64,000 nt of DNA from Pseudomonas extremaustralis (GCF_900102035.1 NZ_LT629689.1:372001-436000), one strand, 5' to 3'; shown: positions 13,506 to 21,174, counted from the first letter of the stretch. Program-made: numbers and translations. Notes: generated by a model not told the origin, from the letters alone.

Positions 13506-14348
13506 ATGGCCGATCAAATCATTCAGTGCCAGGCATCCCTGATCAAGGTCGCGAATCGATTCCGCAAGGACTTCGGCGACATTGAAAGCCTGGCCGCAAG
13601 CATTTCAGAGATTGGGCTCTTGCAGCCAATCGGCATCGACTCCGGGTATCGCCTCGTTTTTGGTGAGCGCCGCCTGCGTGCCTGCCTATCCCTCGGCTGG
13701 GAAAAGATTCCAGTCCGCACCGTTCACCTCGATTCAATCTTGCAAGGCGAGATGGCCGAAAATGAGTTCCGCAAGGACTTCACCCCGTCCGAGCGCGTTG
13801 CTATCGGAGAGGCTATTGAGCGAGAGCTGGGTAGCCGCCTTGGAGCAAACCAGCACTCAGAGGGTCCGGAAAATTTTCCGGACCCTAAAGGTGACACTCG
13901 TGATATTGCAGCCAAAGCAGCCGGTTTTGGCAACGGAAAAACCTACGAGCAGGCCAAGCGTGTCGCTAACGAGGCCGCCCCTGAGCTTGTTCAGGCAATG
14001 GATGAGGGGCGCGCTTCGGTATCTGGCGCCGTGGCTCTGCTGGTGCTGCCAAAGGATCAGCAGGCATCTGTTGCTGTCGGAGACAAGAAGTCGATTCAGC
14101 AGGCCTCCAAGGCTGCCAAGGCGCCGCCTAAAGAGCAGGCTCGCGCATCTGACCTGATCCTCAGCGTAATTACCCAGGTTGAGCTGATAGGCCGCTACGT
14201 CGAGCGCAGCGAGGTTGGCGTGCCTAGCTTTGCTGGTCAGTTTCTATCAGACCTGATCGAGGCAGACTCGACCATTCAGGCGAGGCTTTCCGCCATTCTT
14301 CCTGTGCTGCAAGGTCTCTCAGATATCGCTAGCGCGGTGGAGGCCTGA
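13506..14348 (+). CDS. ParB-domain protein
   Basis: Residues 1-80 match a ParB N-terminal domain: SIQE-like SISEIGLLQPIGI, then YRLVFGERRLRACLSLGW, where GERRLRA is the conserved CTP/DNA-binding motif. A helix-turn-helix-like region (SERVAIGEAIERELG) and a helical C-terminus follow. No ParA partner is visible. The gene contains a perfect 26-bp palindrome at 13861-13886. There is no clear ribosome-binding site, so the start is uncertain. A role in replication initiation or segregation is inference. Confidence 0.82.
   Translation: MADQIIQCQASLIKVANRFRKDFGDIESLAASISEIGLLQPIGIDSGYRLVFGERRLRACLSLGWEKIPVRTVHLDSILQGEMAENEFRKDFTPSERVAIGEAIERELGSRLGANQHSEGPENFPDPKGDTRDIAAKAAGFGNGKTYEQAKRVANEAAPELVQAMDEGRASVSGAVALLVLPKDQQASVAVGDKKSIQQASKAAKAPPKEQARASDLILSVITQVELIGRYVERSEVGVPSFAGQFLSDLIEADSTIQARLSAILPVLQGLSDIASAVEA
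13861..13886. repeat. Perfect 26-bp palindrome inside the ParB-domain gene
   Basis: AGGGTCCGGAAAA and TTTTCCGGACCCT are exact complements with no spacer. It encodes part of a linker (EGPENFPDPKGD). The core GGAAAATTTTCC is related to the palindromic iterons 800 bases downstream, so it may be another site for the same initiator or a parS-like site. Confidence 0.9.
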
Positions 14349-14349
14349 C

Positions 14350-15318
14350 ATGCAGTTCACGCTATCTATTAACCAGGTTAAGTCGCTTGAGTGGGGCCTG
14401 AACTCCCAGCAAGCGCTCTTGTTCGCTTTCGTCTACTCATGCCCAAGCTGGACGACTCCAGTAAAGACCGAGAACGGTATCTTCTTTGCGCTCAGCAAAG
14501 CGAAGATCGTAGAAGAGTTGCCTCTGTTGACCGACAAACCGGACACCGCATACCGCATGCTGAAAGCGCTTGAGGAAGCCGGTTTAATTGACCTGTCCAG
14601 CACAGCGAATATCACGCTTTTCCGCCTCACCAAAAAGGCAGCCGAGTGGAACAAGAAGGAAGATGGGTCGGAAAAATATCCGACCCCTCCAGCCTCAAAG
14701 GGTCGGAAAAATATCCGATCTACCTCGGATAAATCTCCGAGCAAGGTCGGAAAAAAATCCGAGCAAGGGTCGGATAAATCTCCGACAAATCAAGATACCA
14801 GTAATCAGGATACCAATCAGGGTACCAGTCACAACTTGCCGGAAGGCTCGGACAAGCCGACCCAACCCGGCGTGCTGGTGCTGGTAGTTGATAAACCCGA
14901 AGCGCCCCGCGTTGAAATCCCAGCCGACATGCCGGGGCCGAAAGACCAGGCCTGCAAAACGTTCAAGGCTTGGGCGAACTACGCAATGGCCTACCGCAAG
15001 CGCTACCAGTGCTGGCCGGTGTGGAACGCAGCGGCCGGAGGGATGCTTGGCAAGCTGGTGGACAGCCTCGGTATCGACGTTGCCCACAGCGTTGCTGCGT
15101 ACTACCTCACGGTCAATGACGCCCGAATCGTCAACGACTGCCACAGCCTGAAAAACCTGATCGGCAAGGCAGATGCGTACCACACCATGTGGCTCACCGG
15201 CCGGCAGATGAATTCCCGCACCGCCCGCCAGATTGAAGACACCCAAGCCAACATGAACGCCGCGCAGGAAGCCGCCCGGCTCATTCTCGACGGGGAGAAA
15301 CGCAATGCTTTCCTCTGA
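14350..15318 (+). CDS. O-like replication initiation protein (winged helix)
   Basis: The first 95 residues look like a winged-helix DNA-binding domain, and the low-complexity Ser/Lys/Asp/Thr region (about 103-170) is encoded by the iterons, as in lambda O where the origin lies in the linker. The C-terminal domain (about 195-300) would contact a helicase loader. It follows the ParB-domain gene by one base and overlaps the next gene by 14 bases. The role is inferred from domain order, iterons and position. Confidence 0.8.
   Translation: MQFTLSINQVKSLEWGLNSQQALLFAFVYSCPSWTTPVKTENGIFFALSKAKIVEELPLLTDKPDTAYRMLKALEEAGLIDLSSTANITLFRLTKKAAEWNKKEDGSEKYPTPPASKGRKNIRSTSDKSPSKVGKKSEQGSDKSPTNQDTSNQDTNQGTSHNLPEGSDKPTQPGVLVLVVDKPEAPRVEIPADMPGPKDQACKTFKAWANYAMAYRKRYQCWPVWNAAAGGMLGKLVDSLGIDVAHSVAAYYLTVNDARIVNDCHSLKNLIGKADAYHTMWLTGRQMNSRTARQIEDTQANMNAAQEAARLILDGEKRNAFL
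14665..14786. repeat. Iterons of a likely replication origin
   Basis: Five imperfect palindromes of the type GGTCGGAAAAATATCCGACC or CTCGGATAAATCTCCGAG begin at 14665, 14700, 14724, 14745 and 14767. They are followed to about 14837 by three AATCAGGATACCAGT-like direct repeats that are AT-rich enough to be an unwinding region. Their place within the O-like gene matches lambda ori. Confidence 0.82.
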
Positions 15319-16081
15319 AAACCTTGCTGAACTGGCCGCTGGCATTTGCGCAACGGCCGAGACGTTGGGTCAGACCATCAGCGCGACCGCTGCCAAGCTG
15401 ATGGCCGAAGACTTATCCGTATTCCCGCCGCAAGACATCCGCAAGGCGCTGCAATCTTGCCGTCGAGAGCTGACAGGGAAGTTCACCCTCGGCGCGATCA
15501 TGCAGCGCATCCAAGCCGAGGATGGCCGCCCTGGCAAGGACGAAGCTTGGGCTATCGCCATGACCACCAACGACGAATACGAAACCGTTGTCCTGACCGA
15601 TGAAATCCAGCTGGCCCTGGCCGCCGCAAAGCCTGTGCTCGATGCCGGGGACAAGATTGGCGCCAGGATGGCCTTCATCAGCGCGTATGAGCGGTTTGTC
15701 GGCCAATCCCGAGAGGATACCAGGCCTGTGAACTGGCACGTCTCTGTGGGCTTTGACGCAAGCCGTCGCATTCAAGCCGTAACCAAGGCCATGGAGCTGA
15801 AGCGAATCCCCCGCGAGCACGGCCAGAAGTACCTGGCTGACCTGAGCGTTGCCCCGGTCACCGAGGACGGCCGCGCCATTGCTGGATTGCTCACCGGCAC
15901 CGTCACCCAGCCAAAGCCTGTGCTGCGCGCAAAGCTCGAGATCGTGAAGAACTCGATGCTGGAAATGCGCAGGGCCAGCGAAGAACGGAAGCTCGAAATG
16001 CGGATTGAAGCAGCCAACGAATTGGCAGATCGCCGGGCGCTGCTGATCAAGCAGGCCCAGGAATTGGAGTCACGAGCATGA
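15305..16081 (+). CDS. Hypothetical replication-region protein (258 aa)
   Basis: A helical soluble protein whose middle contains DEAWAIAMTTNDEYETVVLT and whose C-terminal 60 residues are a charged helix. Its start (behind GGGGAG) overlaps the end of the O-like gene, the place of lambda P, the helicase loader. No Walker motif is present. The loader role is suggested by position only. Confidence 0.7.
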   Translation: MLSSENLAELAAGICATAETLGQTISATAAKLMAEDLSVFPPQDIRKALQSCRRELTGKFTLGAIMQRIQAEDGRPGKDEAWAIAMTTNDEYETVVLTDEIQLALAAAKPVLDAGDKIGARMAFISAYERFVGQSREDTRPVNWHVSVGFDASRRIQAVTKAMELKRIPREHGQKYLADLSVAPVTEDGRAIAGLLTGTVTQPKPVLRAKLEIVKNSMLEMRRASEERKLEMRIEAANELADRRALLIKQAQELESRA

Positions 16082-16350
16082 CTGTAACCAGCATTCGATA
16101 CAGCACCGCACAGGCCAAACCAAAGCCGCAGGCCGGGGACGAGCGCTTCCTGAAAGGTCGTGGCGTCCAGCAAATCCGCCAGCAGCAGTACAGCCAGATG
16201 TACCGGGCCTACATGGTCAGCAACGGCCGCCCGGTCTGGGAGTGGGTCGACAAGGGCAGTGAGAAAGATCGCACGTCAGAGGCGTGGCTCCAGGCTCGCA
16301 AGTTGGAGCGCATGGCAGTGATCGCAGAAGCAGGGGAGAAGCGGGCATGA
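16078..16350 (+). CDS. Hypothetical phage protein (90 aa)
   Basis: A basic protein with the segment RFLKGRGVQQIRQQQYSQMY and a C-terminal helix. It overlaps both neighbours by four bases (ATGA), as do all eight genes from 15305 to 19206. No domain recognised. Confidence 0.75.
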   Translation: MTVTSIRYSTAQAKPKPQAGDERFLKGRGVQQIRQQQYSQMYRAYMVSNGRPVWEWVDKGSEKDRTSEAWLQARKLERMAVIAEAGEKRA

Positions 16351-17147
16351 CCGACAACACCGAACTGAAGCGGCTGGCCGAGGCTGCACCAGAAGGCCCA
16401 TGGTTTGGTCCTGAGTACGCACCGGGCACCAGCTACGTCTTCGACGTGGATCTCGGGACGCTGCTGGAATACCAAAGCATCGATACAGAAAAGGATGCAT
16501 GCCTGCGCTACGTGGCCGCCGCCAACCCCGCCGCAGTCCTGAGCCTGATCGCCGAGAACGAGCGGCTGCGTGCTGACTGTTCAAGCATGCGCGGAAGCCT
16601 GAAGGCCAATGCTGTGAGCATCAATAAGCTCATCAAGGATGGTGGCCGCGCCGCCAGGGAGCGCGCCCAGCTCAAGGCCGAGAACGAGCGTCTTGCCACG
16701 GAAAATAGTGAGATTGAGTCGGCGGCCATCACCTACATCGAGGATATGCAGGAGGCGCAGCACGAAAACGAGCGTCTCACTGAGCTTTTCAAGGTTGGGA
16801 TGACGCTGGATGGAAATCTGCGTGTTTATGGCGATTGGCAGAGTGTTCGAAAAGCGCAAGAGATACTCGCAGAGCGCGACGAACTCCGCGCCGAAATCGC
16901 CGGCCTCAAGACCGGCTACGAAGCCTACGAGCAGGTGAATGCTGAGCTGAAGGCCGAGAACGAGGAGCTTCGCGCAAATTCATCGCTGGTAGTGCTTCTT
17001 CCTGAATTGGACTCAGTTCTGGAAGACCTAGAGATTCACGGGCAACACAGCGATCAAGGCTACCGCAAGCTCAAGGACTGGTATCGCAAGGTCGATTTGG
17101 CGTGCAAGGCCATCGACGCCGCCATGGGCAACGGAGAGCAGCCATGA
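16347..17147 (+). CDS. Ead/Ea22-like phage protein
   Basis: The N-terminus ELKRLAEAAPEGPWFGP and the later DACLRYVAAANPAAVLSL are the hallmarks of Ea22-like phage proteins, which are of unknown function. The rest is long coiled coil (several NERL heptads between about residues 75 and 235). The ATG at 16347 overlaps the upstream stop. Frequent recombination of such genes among phages is typical. Confidence 0.82.
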   Translation: MTDNTELKRLAEAAPEGPWFGPEYAPGTSYVFDVDLGTLLEYQSIDTEKDACLRYVAAANPAAVLSLIAENERLRADCSSMRGSLKANAVSINKLIKDGGRAARERAQLKAENERLATENSEIESAAITYIEDMQEAQHENERLTELFKVGMTLDGNLRVYGDWQSVRKAQEILAERDELRAEIAGLKTGYEAYEQVNAELKAENEELRANSSLVVLLPELDSVLEDLEIHGQHSDQGYRKLKDWYRKVDLACKAIDAAMGNGEQP

Positions 17148-17260
17148 ACGGTCTCGGGAATGAAATTGCCAAAGCAGCTAGGCGAGCGGTGATTTATGGG
17201 GCCGTCACTCTTGTGATGATCGCCATTGCGGCCTTCGCGCTCGGGAGGTGCTCGGTATGA
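17144..17260 (+). CDS. Small single-span membrane protein (38 aa)
   Basis: A basic N-terminus (NGLGNEIAKAARRAV) precedes one hydrophobic segment IYGAVTLVMIAIAAFALG. ATGA overlaps exist at both ends, which supports its reality. Function unknown; it sits between Ea22-like and NinB-like genes. Confidence 0.6.
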   Translation: MNGLGNEIAKAARRAVIYGAVTLVMIAIAAFALGRCSV

Positions 17261-17727
17261 CGGACAAGATCAGCGTCAACTGCCGCTCCATGCTCACCGA
17301 GGCCATCACCCGCATGTCCAAGATGTTCGAGGACAAGCACTTTGTGGTGGTGAGCCTTCGTCCGGGCAAGGACCGCACCCTGGACCAGAACCGCCTGTGG
17401 TTTGCCATGTACAAGCGCATCGCCGAGATGACCCAGATCGGCGAGCCGGAAGATGCGCGCCGCTACTGCAAATTGCACTTCGGCGTGCAGATCCTGCTGA
17501 ACGAGGACGCTGGTTTCCAGGCCGAGTGGTACCGGGTCATGCGTCATCTGCCCTACGAAACGAAGCTGGCCATGATGGGGGAGTGCCACTTGTTCGGCCC
17601 GGACGGCTTCCCGGTGACCAGCCTGTTCAATCGCGCCCAGGGCGTCCAGTACACCGACCGCATGGCCAATTACTTCACCGGCCAGGGCGTCGTCTTCACC
17701 GATCTGCTGAGCAAGGAGGCCGCATGA
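17257..17727 (+). CDS. NinB/Orf-like recombination protein
   Basis: The segment GKDRTLDQNRLWFAMYKRIA resembles the R-S-L-D-Q-N-x-x-L-W motif of lambda NinB (Orf), a recombination mediator that binds single-stranded DNA and SSB. Length (156 residues) and position in a nin-like cluster with ninG agree. The start ATG at 17257 overlaps the previous stop. Alternative: a distant NinB analogue with another role. Confidence 0.65.
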   Translation: MTDKISVNCRSMLTEAITRMSKMFEDKHFVVVSLRPGKDRTLDQNRLWFAMYKRIAEMTQIGEPEDARRYCKLHFGVQILLNEDAGFQAEWYRVMRHLPYETKLAMMGECHLFGPDGFPVTSLFNRAQGVQYTDRMANYFTGQGVVFTDLLSKEAA

Positions 17728-17930
17728 GCCCGATCAACTGCGAATGCCACCGCTGTATTGCTGAGCACAAGCTGGGCACCAAAGGTCCGTTTGGCTGGCT
17801 GCCGTTGTCATCCACGAAAATGATCCTGTGCCCTGCGTGTGGCTGCAAGCGCTGCCCCAAGGCAAGCGACCATGATCTGGCATGCACGGACAGCAACGAG
17901 CCCGGACAGCCAGGGAGCGTGTACCAATGA
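17724..17930 (+). CDS. Cysteine-rich small protein, likely zinc-binding
   Basis: The pattern CECHRC near residue 6 and CPACGCKRC near residue 40 could form a zinc ribbon. It is 68 residues long and overlaps ninG and the NinB-like gene by four bases on each side. Similar small zinc proteins are common in nin regions. Function unknown. Confidence 0.65.
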   Translation: MSPINCECHRCIAEHKLGTKGPFGWLPLSSTKMILCPACGCKRCPKASDHDLACTDSNEPGQPGSVYQ

Positions 17931-18523
17931 CCATTGAGCGCAAGCAACCCAAGCCCAAGACCTGCAAAAACCCAGCATGCAGGGCCTCATTCGTCCCGCA
18001 GCGCCTCGGACAGGCTGTGTGCAGTCCGAAGTGCGGCCTGGCCATCAAGGAAGTGAACCAGGAGAAGGCGCACAAGTCGCTGGCCCAGGTTGGCCGCGCC
18101 GACATCAAGGTTCGAAAGGAGGCCCTGAAAAGTCGCGGCGACCATATGCGCGAGGCTCAGCAGGCGTTCAACGAGTACATCCGCGCCCGTGACCAGGCCG
18201 CCGGTCACCTCTGCATCTCCAGTGGGAAGCCGTTGGACTGGAGCGGCAACGCGGTAGATGCAGGGCATTACCGCAGCGTCGGCTCAGCGCCGCACCTGCG
18301 CTTCGATGAGCGCAACTGCCACGCACAGAGCAAGCAGGACAACCGGTTCCTTTCCGGCAATGCCGTGGACTACCGGATCGGCCTGATCGCGCGCATCGGC
18401 CAGGAGGCGGTCGACGCCCTGGAATCTGACCAGAGCGTGCGCAAGTACACCATCGAAGAGATCAAGGCCATCAAGGCTGAGTACCAGGCAAAGACCAGAG
18501 AATTGAAGAGGGCGGCAGCATGA
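17927..18523 (+). CDS. ninG: NinG (Rap-like) recombination protein
   Basis: The N-terminal CKNPACRASFVPQRLGQAVC with a further SPKCG forms the expected zinc-finger-like region, and the later GHLCISSGKP, AGHYRSVGSAPHLRF and CHAQSKQDNRF are NinG family signatures. In lambda, Rap/NinG cleaves branched recombination intermediates. It is 198 residues, the usual size. The ATG at 17927 overlaps the upstream stop. Confidence 0.92.
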   Translation: MTIERKQPKPKTCKNPACRASFVPQRLGQAVCSPKCGLAIKEVNQEKAHKSLAQVGRADIKVRKEALKSRGDHMREAQQAFNEYIRARDQAAGHLCISSGKPLDWSGNAVDAGHYRSVGSAPHLRFDERNCHAQSKQDNRFLSGNAVDYRIGLIARIGQEAVDALESDQSVRKYTIEEIKAIKAEYQAKTRELKRAAA

Positions 18524-19206
18524 TCTATACGAGCGTATCAGGAGCGGTCGTTGCAGCGTTGGCCGCTGGCGAGAAGTGCGCCTCTAAGGGGCAGGCATGG
18601 CAGAAGCTCTACAACCCCAGCGAAGAGGATGGCGGATGCCTTGCATCACTCTCTTCTGGCGGCGGCGATTTGGACAGAGCCCAGGTTGACTACTGGCTTG
18701 CCGCTAGGCTGCACCACATGCTCAAGCCTCGTCACTGGGACGTGCTGGGCGCTAAGTACAGCACTGGCCGTGCCAGGCGGTTGCAGGCGATCACCGGCAT
18801 CATCCCTCTGGTGCCTAGCCCTGCACCAGCGCTGTTCGTACATAAGGCCGTCACCACTTGGTCGATCCCGAAGATGAAAGGAGCAAAGCGGAAAGGGCCA
18901 ACATCGGTAACGGTGGAAATCCCTCTTGAGGTCGATGACTCTCGCCGCGATAAATTGATCAGCGCAGCGATTGCAGCTGGGAAGTCGGAGCGCGCAAGGC
19001 TTGAGGCGCTGGATCAGGATCTGATCGTTCTTCCCGACAGCTTTTACGACATGAATACTTGGGATATCGATGCGGCGCCCGAGTCAACCCGATATCGCTG
19101 GAGAGACGGAATCAAGAAAGAGCTCAACTTGATGGTCAAGGAAGCGCTCGCAGAGGTTCGGTTGATTCTTGAAGAGGAAGGCCTTTTAGTTCAGGACGCG
19201 GCATAG
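18520..19206 (+). CDS. Q-like late antiterminator (candidate)
   Basis: This protein follows ninG, as Q does in lambda, and ends just before a promoter and terminator pair. Its N-terminal half has HWDVLGAKYSTGRARRLQAI, a pattern like that of Q-type or DUF1133-type antiterminators. The C-terminal half is helical and acidic. Q proteins load on RNA polymerase at the late promoter and let it pass downstream terminators. The call is supported by position more than by sequence. Confidence 0.6.
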   Translation: MIYTSVSGAVVAALAAGEKCASKGQAWQKLYNPSEEDGGCLASLSSGGGDLDRAQVDYWLAARLHHMLKPRHWDVLGAKYSTGRARRLQAITGIIPLVPSPAPALFVHKAVTTWSIPKMKGAKRKGPTSVTVEIPLEVDDSRRDKLISAAIAAGKSERARLEALDQDLIVLPDSFYDMNTWDIDAAPESTRYRWRDGIKKELNLMVKEALAEVRLILEEEGLLVQDAA

Positions 19207-19209
19207 CTA

Positions 19210-19240
19210 TTGACAACAGTGAGAAAGTGAGAGAAATTAT
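19210..19240 (+). promoter_or_regulatory. Likely late promoter (P_R' analogue)
   Basis: A consensus TTGACA (19210-19215) lies four bases after the Q-like stop. The -10 is less clear: AATTAT at 19235 gives a 19-base spacer, GAAATT a 17-base one. The terminator about 45 bases further on makes this the expected Q-controlled late start. Confidence 0.5.
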
Positions 19241-19283
19241 ACCCATCCTGTCATTCCTGCGTGTGTAGGACTGACTAAAAAGA

Positions 19284-19308
19284 GCCCGGCTACCGCGCCG
19301 GGTTTTTT
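19284..19308 (+). terminator. Intrinsic terminator (t_R' analogue)
   Basis: CCCGGC and GCCGGG arms followed by six T residues. It lies between the late promoter and the tRNA and lysis genes, so read-through would require antitermination. Confidence 0.85.
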
Positions 19309-19519
19309 ATTGCTCAAAATTCACTGCAGCCAGGGCAGCCCTCGGGAGGCCTGGACGCTGATAAGCCGGTAGTGCAGCGCTACGGAAAAACACCGGCAGC
19401 CCGCGCGCCCTGACCTAACACGCTTTCAGGGTGGCGCGAGACAGGAACAGCGAGATCGATGCACTTGGGTGTCGACGCCGTGATGGTCTTTGGCTGGCAG
19501 CGTGGGAAGACACGCAATT

Positions 19520-19589
19520 GCGGGTAGCGCAGGTCGCTAGACAGCCTTCCAAGCTTTCGATCAGGGTTCGATTCCCTGTATCCGCTCCA
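19520..19589 (+). tRNA. tRNA-Gly(TCC)-like gene with a short D arm
   Basis: GCGGGTA pairs with TATCCGC, the T arm CAGGG-TTCGATT-CCCTG is perfect, the anticodon loop reads CTTCCAA (anticodon TCC) and CCA is encoded. Only 14 bases lie between the acceptor and anticodon arms, about five fewer than normal, and the anticodon stem has a C-T mismatch. It may be a functional odd tRNA, a decayed one or a tRNA-like RNA. Confidence 0.55.
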
Positions 19590-19593
19590 AATC

Positions 19594-19669
19594 TGGCCCG
19601 AAGCATTGACGGTTGATGCGCCCGGCTCATAACCGGGGGAAGAGGGTTCAAGCCCCTACGGGCCGACCA
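19594..19669 (+). tRNA. tRNA with CAT anticodon (Met or Ile2)
   Basis: All four arms form: acceptor TGGCCCG/CGGGCCG (first pair T-G), D stem GCAT/ATGC, anticodon stem CCCGG/CCGGG around CTCATAA, and T arm GAGGG-TTCAAGC-CCCTA (last pair G-A mismatch). It has 76 bases including an encoded CCA. A CAT anticodon could serve elongator Met or, if lysidine-modified, Ile AUA. Confidence 0.85.
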
Positions 19670-19870
19670 GGCACGGGGCCTCAAGCCTCTGCGGCGTAGA
19701 TCTGAGAACTTTCAGGGAGCCAAAACAACTTGAGCAACTGAGGGGGAGTGCCTCGGTGCCTTTTCAGGGCCTCGATATTGATCGGGGCCTTCTTGTTTTC
19801 GGCCCCGCCACACCCTTCGCTCTGAGCTGGGAGTGCCGCCGGGGCTGATCTATTCATCATGGAGTATCCA

Positions 19871-20194
19871 ATGGCAGAACCAACGAGCACTGCCGCCGGC
19901 GTATTGCTGGTGAAGTACGGCGTGGTCATGGCTGCATTCATTGGCTCGATTCTGTCTCTCGGCTTTCTGAGGGATCTAACCCGGGGCCAGGCAGCCGCAG
20001 CGGTGGCCACCGGTTTCTTTTTCTCGATGTACCTGTCTCAGCCTGTCACTGGCTGGATCGCCACGCGGCTCGACCTTGTAGTCGATGACAACCTCCTATG
20101 TGGCGTTGCCTTCGTACTTGGCCTGACCGCCATGAACATCATCCCGGCCATCAAAGCAGTCATAGGGTCCTTCCCGACGACGCGAGGTGCCTGA
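19871..20194 (+). CDS. Holin candidate
   Basis: I start at the ATG of MAEPTSTAAGVLL, with GGAG six bases upstream. Three hydrophobic spans (about residues 12-32, 42-58 and 75-98) in 107 residues, with charged ends, fit a small holin. It lies at the start of the late region; the endolysin is 25 kb away. Holins open the inner membrane for endolysin release. A generic phage membrane protein is the alternative. Confidence 0.65.
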   Translation: MAEPTSTAAGVLLVKYGVVMAAFIGSILSLGFLRDLTRGQAAAAVATGFFFSMYLSQPVTGWIATRLDLVVDDNLLCGVAFVLGLTAMNIIPAIKAVIGSFPTTRGA

Positions 20195-20195
20195 C

Positions 20196-20468
20196 ATGAA
20201 CAGTATTCTTGTATCGGCGCTGAGCGCGGCTGACGCGTTCCTATGTGTCCTTGTCGCCCTGGCGGCCTGTGACTACCTGCGCCGCGTAAGGCCGGTTGAC
20301 CATCCGCTCCTATGCACGGCCTTCTACTTGGTAGCCATTGGTGCATTCGGCGCTTTTGTCACCTCGATCCAGGGGCATTGGGTAAACCCGTTCGGCGTGA
20401 TGCTTCACGCGGGCGTTGTGGTTTATGCCTGGGCGAAACGCGGCCAGGTAATGGCCTGCACTGATTAA
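20196..20468 (+). CDS. Small phage membrane protein (90 aa), possible second holin
   Basis: The ATG (MNSILVSALSAADAF) follows the previous stop by one base with GAGGTG upstream, so the two genes form a pair. Three hydrophobic segments are visible, separated by short basic loops (YLRRVRPVDH). Pairing with the preceding gene suggests a holin/antiholin-like set; unproven. Confidence 0.65.
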   Translation: MNSILVSALSAADAFLCVLVALAACDYLRRVRPVDHPLLCTAFYLVAIGAFGAFVTSIQGHWVNPFGVMLHAGVVVYAWAKRGQVMACTD

Positions 20469-20469
20469 T

Positions 20470-20507
20470 CCGCGCCACGATTTGGCGCATTCGAAAACGT
20501 GGCGCGG
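20470..20507. repeat. Inverted repeat copy 3, CCGCGCCACG-N18-CGTGGCGCGG
   Basis: Perfect 10-base arms (20470-20479, 20498-20507) flank an 18-base centre. It lies in the gap before the metallopeptidase gene and its right arm ends 12 bases from that start, overlapping the ribosome-binding site. See copies at 820 and 12521. Confidence 0.85.
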
Positions 20508-20519
20508 AGATTCAGGCTT

Positions 20520-21143
20520 ATGGATAGGCCATACCCACCGGCGTCATTGCTTGAGCTTTCCGATCTGTCCGACTTCGGCATCCGCCTGACGCCTGCGCCC
20601 GAAGTGTGGGAATGGCTGCAGGCCGAGATCCTTGCTGACAGCGGCACCATTCACAATGAAGACCATGCCCACCTACTGGATGCAGATATCCGGGTCATGT
20701 GGGCATCGTCGAGCTTCGAGAAGCAGAGCAGGACGGTATTGGGCCAGGCCGAACAGGTAGCGTTTCGCGCCGGCGGTTGGCAGAAAGCCCGGATGGAGCA
20801 GCAGATGCGTGATTGGTTCGGCGAGGTGCCGGCCTTCATCATTACCCTGGCTGCCGACTACTGCGCCCAGTGCAGCGACCTCGAGTTCTGCGCCCTGATC
20901 GAGCACGAGCTGTATCACCTGGCTCACGCGACCGACAAGTACGGTCAACCAGCATTCACCCAAGACGGTGCACCAAAGATCAAGCTGCAGGGGCACGACG
21001 TCGAAGAGTTCGTCGGTGTCGTCCGCCGCTATGGTGCGAGCCCTGAGGTTCAAGCGTTGGTGGATGCTGCAAACAGTCCTGCTGAGGTGGGGAAATTGAA
21101 CATTGCGAGGGCCTGCGGAACCTGTCTGCTCAGATCGGCCTGA
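20520..21143 (+). CDS. Putative phage metallopeptidase
   Basis: The motif EHELYHLAHATD carries HExxH, the usual zinc site, followed by a third candidate ligand His. The protein resembles the putative phage metallopeptidase family found near terminase genes. I choose the ATG of MDRPYPPASLL behind GGAGATTC; a GTG seven codons upstream is possible but lies in the inverted repeat. Its substrate is unknown; head maturation is one possibility. Confidence 0.78.
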   Translation: MDRPYPPASLLELSDLSDFGIRLTPAPEVWEWLQAEILADSGTIHNEDHAHLLDADIRVMWASSSFEKQSRTVLGQAEQVAFRAGGWQKARMEQQMRDWFGEVPAFIITLAADYCAQCSDLEFCALIEHELYHLAHATDKYGQPAFTQDGAPKIKLQGHDVEEFVGVVRRYGASPEVQALVDAANSPAEVGKLNIARACGTCLLRSA

Positions 21144-21174
21144 TTCTTGACAGGCTCTAGACGGATGAGAATTT

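Noticed and set aside
14665..14786. Repeats at 14.7 kb as a possible CRISPR array
   Set aside because: Repeats are palindromic, 18-22 bases long and almost without spacers, lie within a replication gene and fit origin iterons.
19681..20010. Reverse-strand frame opposite the holin candidate
   Set aside because: It opposes a gene with a good start and membrane topology and crosses the region following the tRNAs; no signal supports it.
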